Notes: generated by a model not told the origin, from the letters alone. Shown: positions 6,061 to 13,890, counted from the first letter of the stretch. The stretch is DNA of 24,632 nt from Rhodoferax sp. (GCA_030833685.1 JAURGS010000011.1:1-24632); one strand, 5' to 3'. Program-made: numbers and translations.

Positions 6061-6401
6061 AAAAACAGACTTTCAACATGGCCCGCGCTGGCGGCGCTTT
6101 TGAACCGGTGCAGTACTACCCGCTCATTTATGTGCACGGCAGCGACGCCTGGCGCGTGGCTTTGCACCGTGAACCGGTGCTGGCGGGTAAGGGCAACTGG
6201 ATTGTGTCCGACCCGGTGAGCGGGTATCGTGTTTGTAGGGTAACCGCATCGCATAAGGGCATGCCGATCGGATCCAAAATTTTGACAATCGCGCAGGCCC
6301 GCGCGGCCGCGATTCTAGATTTAGATGCGACCGTGGCCCGTATCGGCGCCGATCGGTTTGCGCGGGTTTTATCTGAAGCTCAAAATAAGGGGAAACCATG
6401 A
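6057..6401 (+). CDS. hypothetical protein
   Basis: A 114-residue protein starting MKKQTFNMARAGGAFEPVQY. The middle part (GNWIVSDPVSGYRVCRVTAS) looks like a small beta-rich domain and the C-terminal third (LTIAQARAAAILDLDATVAR) is helical. No catalytic motif, membrane segment or metal site is visible and I do not recognise the family. It is coupled to both neighbours by 4-base ATGA overlaps. Confidence 0.7.
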   Translation: MKKQTFNMARAGGAFEPVQYYPLIYVHGSDAWRVALHREPVLAGKGNWIVSDPVSGYRVCRVTASHKGMPIGSKILTIAQARAAAILDLDATVARIGADRFARVLSEAQNKGKP

Positions 6402-6574
6402 ACGAGCAAAAATTAGCGGCCATGCTGGCCGATATCCGGCGCGCGCAGGCTTTGCTGGCCGCGCCGTGGACAACACCAGGCGGGCCAATGTGGCCGCCTG
6501 GCCACTCTCAAGCATGGCACGGCTTGGAATACGTGCGCGTCACATTAACCGATATTTTGGAGGGTAAGACATGA
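6398..6574 (+). CDS. small hypothetical protein
   Basis: A 58-residue protein missed by length filters: MNEQKLAAMLADIRRAQALL, then a proline-glycine-tryptophan-rich centre (PWTTPGGPMWPPGHSQAW) and a helical end (VRVTLTDILEGKT). AAGGGGAAA lies just upstream of the ATG at 6398. It overlaps its neighbours at both ends by ATGA. Unrecognised; the helix-linker-helix shape suggests a small protein-binding factor, without further evidence. Confidence 0.6.
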   Translation: MNEQKLAAMLADIRRAQALLAAPWTTPGGPMWPPGHSQAWHGLEYVRVTLTDILEGKT

Positions 6575-6711
6575 GGGTTAAAGAATTTTGGCAATGGCTG
6601 CGCGACTTGGCCGACGCCACGGATAACGCGCCGGTGGACATGCAAAGCGCAGAGCATGCGTTTTTATCCGGCTACAGTGTGCAAGACTATTTGGAGCAAA
6701 AACATGATTGA
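6571..6711 (+). CDS. small hypothetical protein
   Basis: A 46-residue protein: MRVKEFWQWLRDLADATDNA, ending SGYSVQDYLEQKHD. GGAGGG precedes the ATG at 6571 at good spacing, and the start lies within the previous stop. Likely helical and amphipathic, with two tryptophans near the N-terminus. No known family. Confidence 0.55.
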   Translation: MRVKEFWQWLRDLADATDNAPVDMQSAEHAFLSGYSVQDYLEQKHD

Positions 6712-7021
6712 TTTTATGAAACTACCCGCGCCCGATGCAGAGCGCCTATGCTATGCGGAGGGGTTTACCCAGGCGGCGCAGCTATTTGAGCGGATCGCCG
6801 ACCTGCAGCACGCGTTAGGCGTGGCCACGGCAGAGATTGAGACATTAAAAAACGCGGCGCTCGATTTGAAAATTAAAACTGTAGAGTGTGAGATTTTAGA
6901 ATCAGAGCTGCAGGGTTTGGAAAAGCAAAACGCGGCCATGCATCGGGCGATTGTGCAGTGTTGCGACATCATGCTAACTAGCCCCATGTCTGGCATGCAA
7001 ATTTTGGAGGACGCATTGTGA
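6704..7021 (+). CDS. hypothetical coiled-coil protein
   Basis: A 105-residue protein from ATG 6704 (MIDFMKLPAPDAERLCYAEG); GGAG is 9-12 bases upstream, and the start overlaps the previous gene by 8 bases. Residues about 25-85 form a heptad-like coiled coil with alternating hydrophobic positions (IADLQHALGVATAEIETLKN and ILESELQGLEKQNAAMHRAI). Probably a dimer. Five cysteines or methionines are scattered without a metal pattern. Function unknown. Confidence 0.65.
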   Translation: MIDFMKLPAPDAERLCYAEGFTQAAQLFERIADLQHALGVATAEIETLKNAALDLKIKTVECEILESELQGLEKQNAAMHRAIVQCCDIMLTSPMSGMQILEDAL

Positions 7022-7197
7022 ATCATACCGAAGCGGACTACATAAACGCGGGCGTCAGATATGAGCGCGCCAGCACCAGCGAAGCGGCGCAGGCAGCCGC
7101 TTATCATTTGCGGGCCATGCTATCCAGTGAAAAGCCCGCCGATCAAACCTATGCGCTGCAGTTAATTGAGCAAGGCCGCAAGGAGGCGCGCATATGA
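7018..7197 (+). CDS. small hypothetical protein (GTG start)
   Basis: A 59-residue protein starting at GTG 7018 inside the previous stop (GTGA), with GGAGG in good position. Sequence: MNHTEADYINAGVRYERAST, then a helical stretch SEAAQAAAYHLRAML and a C-terminal LQLIEQGRKEARI. It ends ATGA with the next gene. No recognised family; predicted helical. Confidence 0.55.
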   Translation: MNHTEADYINAGVRYERASTSEAAQAAAYHLRAMLSSEKPADQTYALQLIEQGRKEARI

Positions 7198-7400
7198 TCA
7201 CGCCCTACCCTCGCACCGAATCATACCGGGACGATTACGAACCCGGCACGCGTAACGTGCAGCTATTGCATCATATGGCCACGCGCCACGCGGCCAAGCT
7301 GGCCAATGAAAAAATAAATTGGCCGTTCCCGGCGGCGCCCATACCGGCCGACCGGACGCCAGCGCCCAGGGCGCCCGATGCTGAGGATGCGCCATGGTAG
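7194..7400 (+). CDS. small proline-rich hypothetical protein
   Basis: A 68-residue protein: MITPYPRTESYRDDYEPGTR, a helical middle (NVQLLHHMATRHAAKLANEK) and a proline-rich disordered tail (PAAPIPADRTPAPRAPDAED). AGGAGG lies just upstream of ATG 7194. No known family. It may be a scaffold or adaptor with a flexible C-terminus; that is a guess from composition. Confidence 0.6.
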   Translation: MITPYPRTESYRDDYEPGTRNVQLLHHMATRHAAKLANEKINWPFPAAPIPADRTPAPRAPDAEDAPW

Positions 7401-7450
7401 CGCTGGCGGCGATAATCGCCGCGCTTTTGGCAGTACTCTTAAACCTATAA
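7394..7450 (+). CDS. possible 18-residue hydrophobic peptide
   Basis: The ATG at 7394 lies in the last codons of the previous gene and reads MVALAAIIAALLAVLLNL then TAA, immediately before the terminator. The whole peptide is one hydrophobic helix. There is no clear ribosome site, so translation would depend on coupling. Its place as the last operon item and its pure hydrophobicity make it more than random, but proof is lacking. Confidence 0.35.
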   Translation: MVALAAIIAALLAVLLNL

Positions 7451-7452
7451 AA

Positions 7453-7478
7453 AGAACGGCCCGTATGGGCCGTTTTTC
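7453..7478. terminator. bidirectional rho-independent terminator
   Basis: Arms AACGGCCC (7455-7462) and GGGCCGTT (7467-7474) enclose the loop GTAT, with T-run 7473-7477 on the right and A-run 7447-7453 on the left. It therefore can end the rightward early transcript and the leftward replication transcript, which converge here; the primase stop codon (7477-7479) is at its edge. Confidence 0.85.
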
Positions 7479-9756
7479 ATTTTACCCGCTGCAGGGGCGA
7501 TGCTGGCGGGTCTTCTACCATGTCGCGCAGCTCCGACCGGCTGGTATCGGCCAATTCAGGCGCACAGAACACGTGCTTTTTACTATCGTGGCGGCGCGAC
7601 TTCAAGCGGCCACAATCGACCCAGCCCGCTTCTTTAAACGCATGCAATAGCGCGCCCTGCACCACGCGCACGGCGCCAGGCGCAGTACCCTGCAGGCGGT
7701 CGCATAGGGCATGCCACGGCGCCCCTACCACGCCACGGCTAAACTCGCCAATACGGGCGCGCATCATCTCAACAAGGAACGACTCCGCGCCGCTCATACC
7801 CGCTTCGACCATTATGGCTTTGGCTTCGGTCATAAAGGGCGACGCGCCAGGGTTAAACGCCGCCACATCACGGGCGTGCAGCCAAGCGGCCACGGCGGCT
7901 TTGCCGCCAGCATTAAGCCATGCCCAAATAGCCTCACCCTCGGCGTCGCTCATGCGCCGCGCATCCGACCAGATTACGAACCAGCGGCGATCATCTGAGG
8001 GCAGATTGATTGACACGCGCTCATTGGAAAACGCGATCACTTGCAGGCGGTTGACCAGGTCATAGGGCGCCAGCCCCTTGCGATGGACAGACAAAAATTC
8101 AGGCGGCGCAGCAATAAGGGGCTTGAGCTGGTTTTCAAGGGCGCGGCGATCTTTGGCATCGGCCTGGCGCAACTCGTTTATGACCATAACTTCGGTCTCA
8201 AGCGCATAGCCCCATTGGCTGGTGACTTCTTCATTACGGACAAGGGACACATTGTGCAGGGAGTCGCCACCGATGGCCCAAAAGAACGGCGCCCACATGG
8301 TGTCTTTGCCCGAGCCAGGGTTACCGCCATGCAGGACGGCGTGGTTGATCTTGCGGTTAGGGTGCTGTAGCTTAAAGGCCATGACATCCAGCACATGGTC
8401 GCGCTCCCGCTGGTCGGGGATCATGCGCTCTACATGCTTAACCCACGGCTGCACGTTCCCGGCCACGGGTGCAGGCCGAGCATCGCGCCATCGGTTGGCA
8501 TAGACCAGCCCCTCACGAGCGCAGAGGGTATCTTCGCCAGCGGCGTAGGTCATGCCGACCAGCACGCGGGCGCCCTTTTCTTGGCGCAGCTCGTCAAAGC
8601 TAACCGACGCCTCAATCTTGCGGCCACTGTTGACGGACTTACAGTGGATGTGCCTGAAGGTAGCGTTAAAAGCGGGGCGGCTGATCTCGCGGCGGTCTTG
8701 CATGTCAAAGTAGGCGTCGTCGTTTTGCAGGTAAGCAAAGCGGCTGAACCATTCGGCCTTCTCAAGGCGCCCATGCTCTTTGCGGTTGACCTCGGCGACC
8801 ACCTCGGCAGCCACATCGGGGTACTCGGCGGTCGGCTGGAGCTGAGACAGCGCCGAACCCATCATGGTGGCCAATAGCTCCTCACGCAGGCCAGGCTCAT
8901 GCTTAGGGCCACCATTGTCGCCGACCCACTTTAGGAACACGGTCGAGTCAAGCTCAAGGCAGTGGCTGTGCATACAGCAGTACGCCCGGTTGGCGGGCAT
9001 ATAACGGCCCTCGGGGTTGCCGTCGCTGTGCTCGGCGCTGTTGGGGCAGATGACACCCGCCCAGCCCTCTTGGTTGGGGCGCGACAGCAGCAGGCCATTG
9101 TCCGACAACCAGACCATCACATCGTCTGTGCCATCGTCGCTGATGCGGATCGGGCGGTAGATGTCGTCCACCTCGGCGGGCGCCACCTCAAGGGCGGCGC
9201 AGATCTGCGCCAGCGTGAAGTCGCGGTCGGGGTGGAACTCCACCAGCCGAGCCTTGAACAGGTCGCGGCCGGGTTTCAGGTTGACCGAGCCAGGCAGGCG
9301 GAAATTCCGCACGGCGTTGATCGCGCCTGGGTCGGTGTAGCCCGCATCGGCGATGGCCTTGATGGCAGCAGTAAACTCTTTTTTCGTGGGCTGGTCGCTG
9401 AACACATAGCCCCATTGGAACGACCCCTCGCTGGTCTCCATCTTCCAAGTCGGTTCAAGCGGCGGCACTTTGGCCTTCGTGCCCACATCGTCCAGCACCA
9501 TCACCAGCACATACTCGCAGTTGGCGGCTTGGGCGCTTGGGTGGCCGTCCTTGAAGCGGTCGATGATGAAGCTGGCGGTGTTGCCGTAGATCGCCCAGTC
9601 TTCTTTGATCTTGGCCGTGGGCAGCATGGCGGGCCATGTCGCCTTGATCGCACCATCTGCGTGGTACTGATACTGGCCATCTTTGAGTTGTGGTTTTTGG
9701 CGCACAACGAGGAAAGTTTCGCCCTCTGGGGCCAATTTTGTGAGAAAATCCAGCAC
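7477..9756 (-). CDS. primase-helicase (RepB-type primase plus DUF5906-type helicase)
   Basis: A 759-residue replication protein. The N-terminal part (about 1-200) fits a primase-polymerase fold: VMVLDDVG (D89, D90 as likely metal ligands), GYVFSDQP, and NAVRNFRLPGSVNLKPG. A cysteine-histidine cluster follows (C238, H243, then CCMHSHC at 260-266), likely a zinc site. The C-terminal part is a superfamily 3-like helicase: Walker A GNPGSGKD (478-485), Walker B strand MVINELR, a sensor IAFSNE (575-580) and the arginine pair in DDRRW. This matches DUF5906/NrS-1-type primase-polymerase helicases. It would prime and unwind DNA for the polymerase encoded just upstream. The start is GTG 9756 with AAGGAGAAG upstream. 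A hairpin separates it from the polymerase gene. Confidence 0.88.
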   Translation of the reverse strand: MLDFLTKLAPEGETFLVVRQKPQLKDGQYQYHADGAIKATWPAMLPTAKIKEDWAIYGNTASFIIDRFKDGHPSAQAANCEYVLVMVLDDVGTKAKVPPLEPTWKMETSEGSFQWGYVFSDQPTKKEFTAAIKAIADAGYTDPGAINAVRNFRLPGSVNLKPGRDLFKARLVEFHPDRDFTLAQICAALEVAPAEVDDIYRPIRISDDGTDDVMVWLSDNGLLLSRPNQEGWAGVICPNSAEHSDGNPEGRYMPANRAYCCMHSHCLELDSTVFLKWVGDNGGPKHEPGLREELLATMMGSALSQLQPTAEYPDVAAEVVAEVNRKEHGRLEKAEWFSRFAYLQNDDAYFDMQDRREISRPAFNATFRHIHCKSVNSGRKIEASVSFDELRQEKGARVLVGMTYAAGEDTLCAREGLVYANRWRDARPAPVAGNVQPWVKHVERMIPDQRERDHVLDVMAFKLQHPNRKINHAVLHGGNPGSGKDTMWAPFFWAIGGDSLHNVSLVRNEEVTSQWGYALETEVMVINELRQADAKDRRALENQLKPLIAAPPEFLSVHRKGLAPYDLVNRLQVIAFSNERVSINLPSDDRRWFVIWSDARRMSDAEGEAIWAWLNAGGKAAVAAWLHARDVAAFNPGASPFMTEAKAIMVEAGMSGAESFLVEMMRARIGEFSRGVVGAPWHALCDRLQGTAPGAVRVVQGALLHAFKEAGWVDCGRLKSRRHDSKKHVFCAPELADTSRSELRDMVEDPPASPLQRVK

Positions 9757-9783
9757 TGTTGCTTCTCCTTTAGTTGGAACTTT

Positions 9784-9813
9784 AGCCCCCGTCTAATCCA
9801 CGGGGGCTTTTTT
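9784..9813 (+). terminator. hairpin with T-run on the plus strand between polymerase and primase genes
   Basis: Arms AGCCCCCGT (9784-9792) and ACGGGGGCT (9800-9808) with loop CTAATCC, followed on the plus strand by T 9808-9813. As an intrinsic terminator it acts on rightward transcripts, antisense to both flanking genes. On the minus strand the hairpin follows the polymerase stop directly but has no T-run, so leftward transcription should pass and the hairpin may protect the mRNA end. Confidence 0.7.
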
Positions 9814-11767
9814 ATGAATAACGGGTTGTCGTTGTGCCCTCGGCAGCCAGCGGTAGGCCAGCCGCCCAGCCAGGCGCGGTGCACATCACTTCATGCACGC
9901 GGCGAGACACTGATTCTGCCTGATCCGCTGGGCACTCCACAACTATTTCGTCATGCACATGGGCGACTGTTTCGGGCAGTTGTCTCATGGCGTATCGCAG
10001 AAGGTCATGGGCTGTGGCCTGCACGACGTTTTCACACGCCAGCCCACGCCACAAGCGGGCGCGGGGCCACTCTTTGGCGTCAGCAGCGGGTTTCCACGCG
10101 GCTTTGGTGTAGGTCACATTGCCCTCGTCGTCGAACTTGGCGTTTGGATAGCACAACACCCGCCCCGAGGGCAGGGAGTACCACAGCGTTTGGCCGTCAA
10201 ACATATAGGTGATGCGACCGGCAGAGAACTCGCGCCCTTTATGGCGCATCGCCCGCAGGTAAGCGCCCTCAAGCGCTTGGCCGTGCATCTGCGCCCAAGG
10301 GTTGGCCCTGCGCCAGCCGTCTACAGCCCGCTGCACCTCTGAGGTGGACAGATGCACGCCGTAGATGCGACCGAAGGTCTCAAACGCTCCAGCCCCGCCC
10401 AAGAAGCCCAGCGCCAACTCCTGCACCTTCCCGATCTGGCGCATGTCACTGCGCCCGGCCTCATGCTCGGCTTGGATGTGTTCGTAAGGCAGGCGAAAGG
10501 TGGCCGAGGCGTTGACGATGTAAGGGTCAAGACCCGAGCGGAACACATCGAGCTTCTTCTCGCCCGCCGAGCAGTTGGACAGCCACGGATGGACGCGCCC
10601 TTCAATGGCCGACCAGTCGTAAGCGATCAGCACATGACCAGGCGCTGCCACGATGGCCGGGCGCAGCATCTTCTTCAAGACATCAGTAATGCGTTTTTCG
10701 AATCGTGGCACGATCTCATGGCCTCGAACCATTGCTGTGCGGACGGCGTCGGGGTCTTTAGCGCTTTTACGCGGGAGATTATGGACTTGAGCGCCGTACG
10801 ACGAAGCTCGCCCTGTTGCACTGCCTCCAGCAAAAACAAAGGCACCTCTAACTCGGGCATCTTCCTCGTCTGCCAGCGATGCAAGGCGGCTGAACTTCGC
10901 AACCGACGACGCCCAGAGGTCATCGGCGCACTGTATAACGTCGGCAACAGCGGGCGGTATCTCATCGGGATCCTCCATTGCAAGCAGGTTTGCCCGCACA
11001 GTCTTGTCAATCGAATACTTCTCGCCAGTCCACATCAGCTTCTTGGCCTCGGGGCCGACACGCTCCAGCACCCACTCCCGCATCTTAGGGGAGCGCACGC
11101 TGGTGATCGCGCCTTCGGTAACCTCACGCACGATCTGCTCGATCTCCAGCATCTCGGCGCCCGCGTACTGGACAGCAGCGCGGCACAGCGGCACATCGAC
11201 CAGCAGACCGCGGTCGTTGATGCGCTCGTTGACATGGTAGTCGGCCAGCTCGTCAGCACTCATGGGCCGCAGAGCTTGGCTGATCGCACGCATGGCGCGG
11301 ACATCCTGCTCACAGTAGGCGACCATCTCGGCCATCAGCTCGGGCGAGTTGTTGAAAGTGCCGTCAGCCTTGGGGATGGACAGCAGTCGGATCAGTTGGG
11401 CGCCTCGGTGGTCTTTCTTCATGGACGCGCCACTGAAGCGCCCGACATCTTCAAGCGACCCAGGCGCGCAATTGGCGCGGGATTGTGCTGCGGTGCAGTA
11501 GAACTGCTCCAACTTGAAGTTGATTTGCAGCACATACCAAAAGATCAGCCGCTCAAAGGCGGCGTTGTGGGCGTAGATGAGGCCAGTGTGGTCACGGACA
11601 GCCGCCGGGAAAGGCTGGTCGGGTGTCCATGTCACGACCTCATCGTCGTCAAAAGCGTAGGACATACAAAGTACATCCGTGCTTGCATCTTGGGCGTAGT
11701 TGTAAACGCCTTTAGCCTTAAGATCGCAACGACTGCGCGTCTCAAAGTCGAGCCAGAGAATGCTCAT
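9812..11767 (-). CDS. family A DNA polymerase with 3'-5' exonuclease
   Basis: A 651-residue replicative polymerase. The N-terminal proofreading exonuclease has LDFETRS (D7, E9), HNAAFE (67-72) and YCEQD (Y151, D155), so all key residues are present. The polymerase palm has motif A AYDWSAIEGR (D384), the fingers have motif B MRQIGKVQELALGF (R443, K447), and motif C is VHDEIVV (H605, D606, E607). There is no 5'-3' exonuclease domain, as in other phage family A enzymes. It would copy the genome together with the primase-helicase downstream. The ATG at 11767 has no ribosome site; the sequence before it is CCCCCACCTACACT. Translation may be coupled to the small frame that ends at 11764 inside this start. 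Confidence 0.95.
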   Translation of the reverse strand: MSILWLDFETRSRCDLKAKGVYNYAQDASTDVLCMSYAFDDDEVVTWTPDQPFPAAVRDHTGLIYAHNAAFERLIFWYVLQINFKLEQFYCTAAQSRANCAPGSLEDVGRFSGASMKKDHRGAQLIRLLSIPKADGTFNNSPELMAEMVAYCEQDVRAMRAISQALRPMSADELADYHVNERINDRGLLVDVPLCRAAVQYAGAEMLEIEQIVREVTEGAITSVRSPKMREWVLERVGPEAKKLMWTGEKYSIDKTVRANLLAMEDPDEIPPAVADVIQCADDLWASSVAKFSRLASLADEEDARVRGAFVFAGGSATGRASSYGAQVHNLPRKSAKDPDAVRTAMVRGHEIVPRFEKRITDVLKKMLRPAIVAAPGHVLIAYDWSAIEGRVHPWLSNCSAGEKKLDVFRSGLDPYIVNASATFRLPYEHIQAEHEAGRSDMRQIGKVQELALGFLGGAGAFETFGRIYGVHLSTSEVQRAVDGWRRANPWAQMHGQALEGAYLRAMRHKGREFSAGRITYMFDGQTLWYSLPSGRVLCYPNAKFDDEGNVTYTKAAWKPAADAKEWPRARLWRGLACENVVQATAHDLLRYAMRQLPETVAHVHDEIVVECPADQAESVSRRVHEVMCTAPGWAAGLPLAAEGTTTTRYS

Positions 11768-11874
11768 AGTGTAGGTGGGGGCATCAATTTGGGTTTCGAC
11801 AAGCCGCAGAAGAAAGCCAGAAAATCCTGCGGGTCACCATCCTTGAGTGCTGGCTTAACTGCCCCCGATTTCAA
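11764..11874 (-). CDS. possible 36-residue coupling ORF
   Basis: The TAA of the upstream gene (11877-11875) is followed directly, in the same frame, by TTG and an open frame of 36 codons: LKSGAVKPALKDGDPQDFLA, then FFCGLSKPKLMPPPTL. Its TGA overlaps the ATG of the polymerase gene (ATGA). Two readings are possible: reinitiation at TTG, giving a small peptide that couples polymerase translation, or occasional readthrough of TAA, giving an extended form of the upstream protein. The absence of a polymerase ribosome site supports some translation here. No family recognised. Confidence 0.35.
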   Translation of the reverse strand: MKSGAVKPALKDGDPQDFLAFFCGLSKPKLMPPPTL

Positions 11875-12513
11875 TTAGGCCGCACGACGACGACGGCCAG
11901 CGGGAGCGGCTTCTTCCACCACTTCCGGCTCTGCTGCTTCTTCAGCACCGTCCATGCCAACCCATTCGATGATTTCGAACACTGGCGTGTAGATGCGCCC
12001 ATAGGACTTGTGGGTGTAGTGATCCTTTTTCAGGCGCACCACAGGCACAGGCTTGCTGGGGTCTTTGTCCACTTGCGTGGCGATGGCGATGCCAAGGGTC
12101 TGGACGGACTTCTTACCGCCAACCGAGGTCGTGGTGAAGCGCGCTTCCATGTCCTTGTCTCCGCCGGTGCGGCATTTGAGCGACATGCCGATCTGCATCT
12201 CCCAGCCGCGCTTGGCGTTGGCCGGAGCCGCGTCAAGTTCAGGCAGGGGGTTTGTGATGCCAGTCATCTTTTCGCCCAACACCTCGCCGTCGCCCCAGGC
12301 GATGAAGCCGTGGACAAAAGAGTAGGGGTTGACAGCCCAAGTGGCGTCGTCTTCGACTTCGGTTTGGTCAGCGCCGAAGACCCAGTGGCCAGTCTTGTCC
12401 ATTTTCAGGATGACTGTGCCCGCAGGGCCAACGTCTTTTTCCAAAGCACGCAGAGCGGTAGACAGGGTGGAGACGGCTGGCAGGTTTGCCGAGGAGAAGG
12501 TAGTCAATTGCAT
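11875..12513 (-). CDS. replication-operon protein, possible ssDNA-binding protein
   Basis: A 212-residue protein, MQLTTFSSANLPAVSTLSTA onward. The core looks beta-rich: GTVILKMDKTGHWVFGADQT, YSFVHGFIAWGDGEVLGEKM, GWEMQIGMSLKCRTGG and RIYTPVFEIIEW. It ends with an acidic tail (about residues 188-204) and then GRRRRAA. I do not recognise a named family. Its position between a RecB-type nuclease and the polymerase, the OB-like strand pattern and the acidic tail would suit a phage single-stranded DNA-binding protein, but the basic last residues are not typical. AAGGA lies just upstream of ATG 12513. Confidence 0.75.
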   Translation of the reverse strand: MQLTTFSSANLPAVSTLSTALRALEKDVGPAGTVILKMDKTGHWVFGADQTEVEDDATWAVNPYSFVHGFIAWGDGEVLGEKMTGITNPLPELDAAPANAKRGWEMQIGMSLKCRTGGDKDMEARFTTTSVGGKKSVQTLGIAIATQVDKDPSKPVPVVRLKKDHYTHKSYGRIYTPVFEIIEWVGMDGAEEAAEPEVVEEAAPAGRRRRAA

Positions 12514-12521
12514 GATAGTCC

Positions 12522-13631
12522 TTATTGCAGTTTAGAAAGAGCAGCAGTGAGTTGCTGCCCGATTTGTACGACGGCTGGCCGGGGATCGCTCTCCGGGGCC
12601 ATCGTAGTGCCCGATGACACTGACACCACAAGTTCGGGTGGCAGCGCCAACTTGCGCTTTTTGAGTTCCTTCTCAGCTTGCGCTGGAGAAATCAACTCTT
12701 GTTTGTAGGGGTTCATGTTCAAGAACTCCAGCGCCTCGGCTGCGTCTTGTTCACTCACCCATTGCCTGCGTGCTTGCTTTGCGACCAGCTTGTAGCCAGG
12801 CACTGGCAAAGACTTCTCCAGAAGCTGCACCGCCAGACCACGCAGGTCTTTGATCCAATCTTCCAGAAGGTCTGCATTCTTCAGGTATTTGCCCAGCATG
12901 TCAACATCAACATCTTTGAGTTGCACTTGCAGGGCGCGATCCACAGCACCGGTCATCTTAGGGCAGATGGGTTTGCCTGTACACCAGCGGCAGTGGTCGC
13001 CGTGTTGCAGTTTAGCATCAGGCTGCTGCGCGGCCTTGACGGCTTGCACCAGTTCCTGCTCAAACTGTTTGATGCGATCAAATGTGGTCACCCAGCGACG
13101 GATCACTGGCGGCTGCACGATGATCAACTCCAACTCTTTGGCACCATCGAACGCCCACTTGGCGGCGTCTGTCCGCATGGATGCGGCGGCGTAAAACATC
13201 AGTTGTGGGTTTTCTTCAGCAGCCACGACAACGCCATCGCCAAATTTCCAATCAAGAACAACGGCACGATCACCAATACGACCCACAAGGTCAGTGCTGC
13301 CAAAAACACCAGGTAAGAGGTCACCGAACCCAACACGTGTTTCAACTTCATAAACCATCTCCTGCTTGGGGTCGATCTCGTCCAGCGCCGCCAGCGCGGG
13401 CACGATCTTCTCGTCGAACAACTCTTGCGTCAGCACTTGGTCTTCGTAGCGCGACCCGATGACTTCAGGACGGCCTTCAAGAATTTCGCTAATGGCATTG
13501 TGCAAAAGCGTGCCGCGATCAGCGTGTTCGCTGGACGGCTGCCGGGGCATCTTGTTGACAAGCGCCACGCTACCGGGGCAGGCAATGACGCGCTTGGCGG
13601 TGCTACCGCCGACGATGTTACTGTGTTGCAT
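12522..13631 (-). CDS. DUF2800-type RecB-like nuclease
   Basis: A 369-residue protein with the PD-(D/E)XK nuclease layout of the Cas4/RecB group: H44 in RGTLLH, D114 in GSTDLVG, D127 and K129 in VLDWKFG, and Q143 plus Y147 in NPQLMFYA. Four cysteines, C18 (VIACPGS), C214, C217 and C223 (HCRWCTGKPICP), are placed as in the iron-sulfur cluster of Cas4 and AddB. It probably trims DNA ends during recombination-based replication. The frame is open upstream to 13739, but the ATG at 13631 (MQHSNIVGGSTAKRVIACPG) is the natural start; it overlaps the upstream gene by 14 bases. The DUF2800 name is from memory of the family pattern. Confidence 0.85.
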   Translation of the reverse strand: MQHSNIVGGSTAKRVIACPGSVALVNKMPRQPSSEHADRGTLLHNAISEILEGRPEVIGSRYEDQVLTQELFDEKIVPALAALDEIDPKQEMVYEVETRVGFGDLLPGVFGSTDLVGRIGDRAVVLDWKFGDGVVVAAEENPQLMFYAAASMRTDAAKWAFDGAKELELIIVQPPVIRRWVTTFDRIKQFEQELVQAVKAAQQPDAKLQHGDHCRWCTGKPICPKMTGAVDRALQVQLKDVDVDMLGKYLKNADLLEDWIKDLRGLAVQLLEKSLPVPGYKLVAKQARRQWVSEQDAAEALEFLNMNPYKQELISPAQAEKELKKRKLALPPELVVSVSSGTTMAPESDPRPAVVQIGQQLTAALSKLQ

Positions 13632-13812
13632 TGCGTACCTCCAGCATGATGTCGGCGACTGCATAAGCGCGGCGGGCGAACTCGTACATGTTGGCATGCA
13701 CATCTGATGCCAGCAAGCCTTGCATCGCTTGGGCGGCAAGGTAATCGCGCAGGCTCATGTCCTTGGCGTAGCCGCCAGTGGCATCAAGCCAAGGTGTGTG
13801 GTCTTCTTTCAC
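13618..13812 (-). CDS. small phage protein, first gene of the replication operon
   Basis: A 64-residue protein with GTG start at 13812 behind AAGGAGAG: MKEDHTPWLDATGGYAKDMS, then LRDYLAAQAMQGLLAS and EFARRAYAVADIMLEVR. The MSLRDYFAAxAMQGLL segment is widespread in small phage proteins near replication genes, but I know no function. A shorter form from ATG 13758 is possible. Predicted helical, no motifs of enzymes. It lies directly behind the leftward promoter. Confidence 0.75.
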   Translation of the reverse strand: MKEDHTPWLDATGGYAKDMSLRDYLAAQAMQGLLASDVHANMYEFARRAYAVADIMLEVRNATQ

Positions 13813-13840
13813 TGTACTCTCCTTCAGTTGTTGAGCCTCC

Positions 13841-13869
13841 ACTATAACACGCAAAAAACTTTTGCACAA
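13841..13869 (-). promoter_or_regulatory. leftward promoter of the replication operon
   Basis: On the minus strand TTGTGC (13869-13864) and TATAGT (13846-13841) are 17 bases apart. The -10 is good, the -35 is moderate. The start point would be near 13834, about 22 bases before the GTG at 13812. Confidence 0.55.
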
Positions 13870-13890
13870 CATCTTTTTTGTGTGTATTAT
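13862..13890 (+). promoter_or_regulatory. rightward promoter overlapping the leftward one
   Basis: TTGCAC (13862-13867) and TATTAT (13885-13890) are 17 bases apart. Its -35 shares bases 13864-13867 with the leftward -35, so the two promoters compete for the same face of DNA. The predicted start point is next to the ATG at 13898. Confidence 0.55.

Noticed and set aside
8962..10212. 416-codon open frame antisense to the primase-helicase
   Set aside because: It crosses the gene border and the hairpin at 9784, has no promoter or ribosome site, and mirrors a well-supported gene.
10352..11878. 508-codon open frame antisense to the DNA polymerase
   Set aside because: Composition is that of a shadow frame in GC-rich coding DNA, with no recognisable domain, while the opposite strand has all polymerase and exonuclease motifs.
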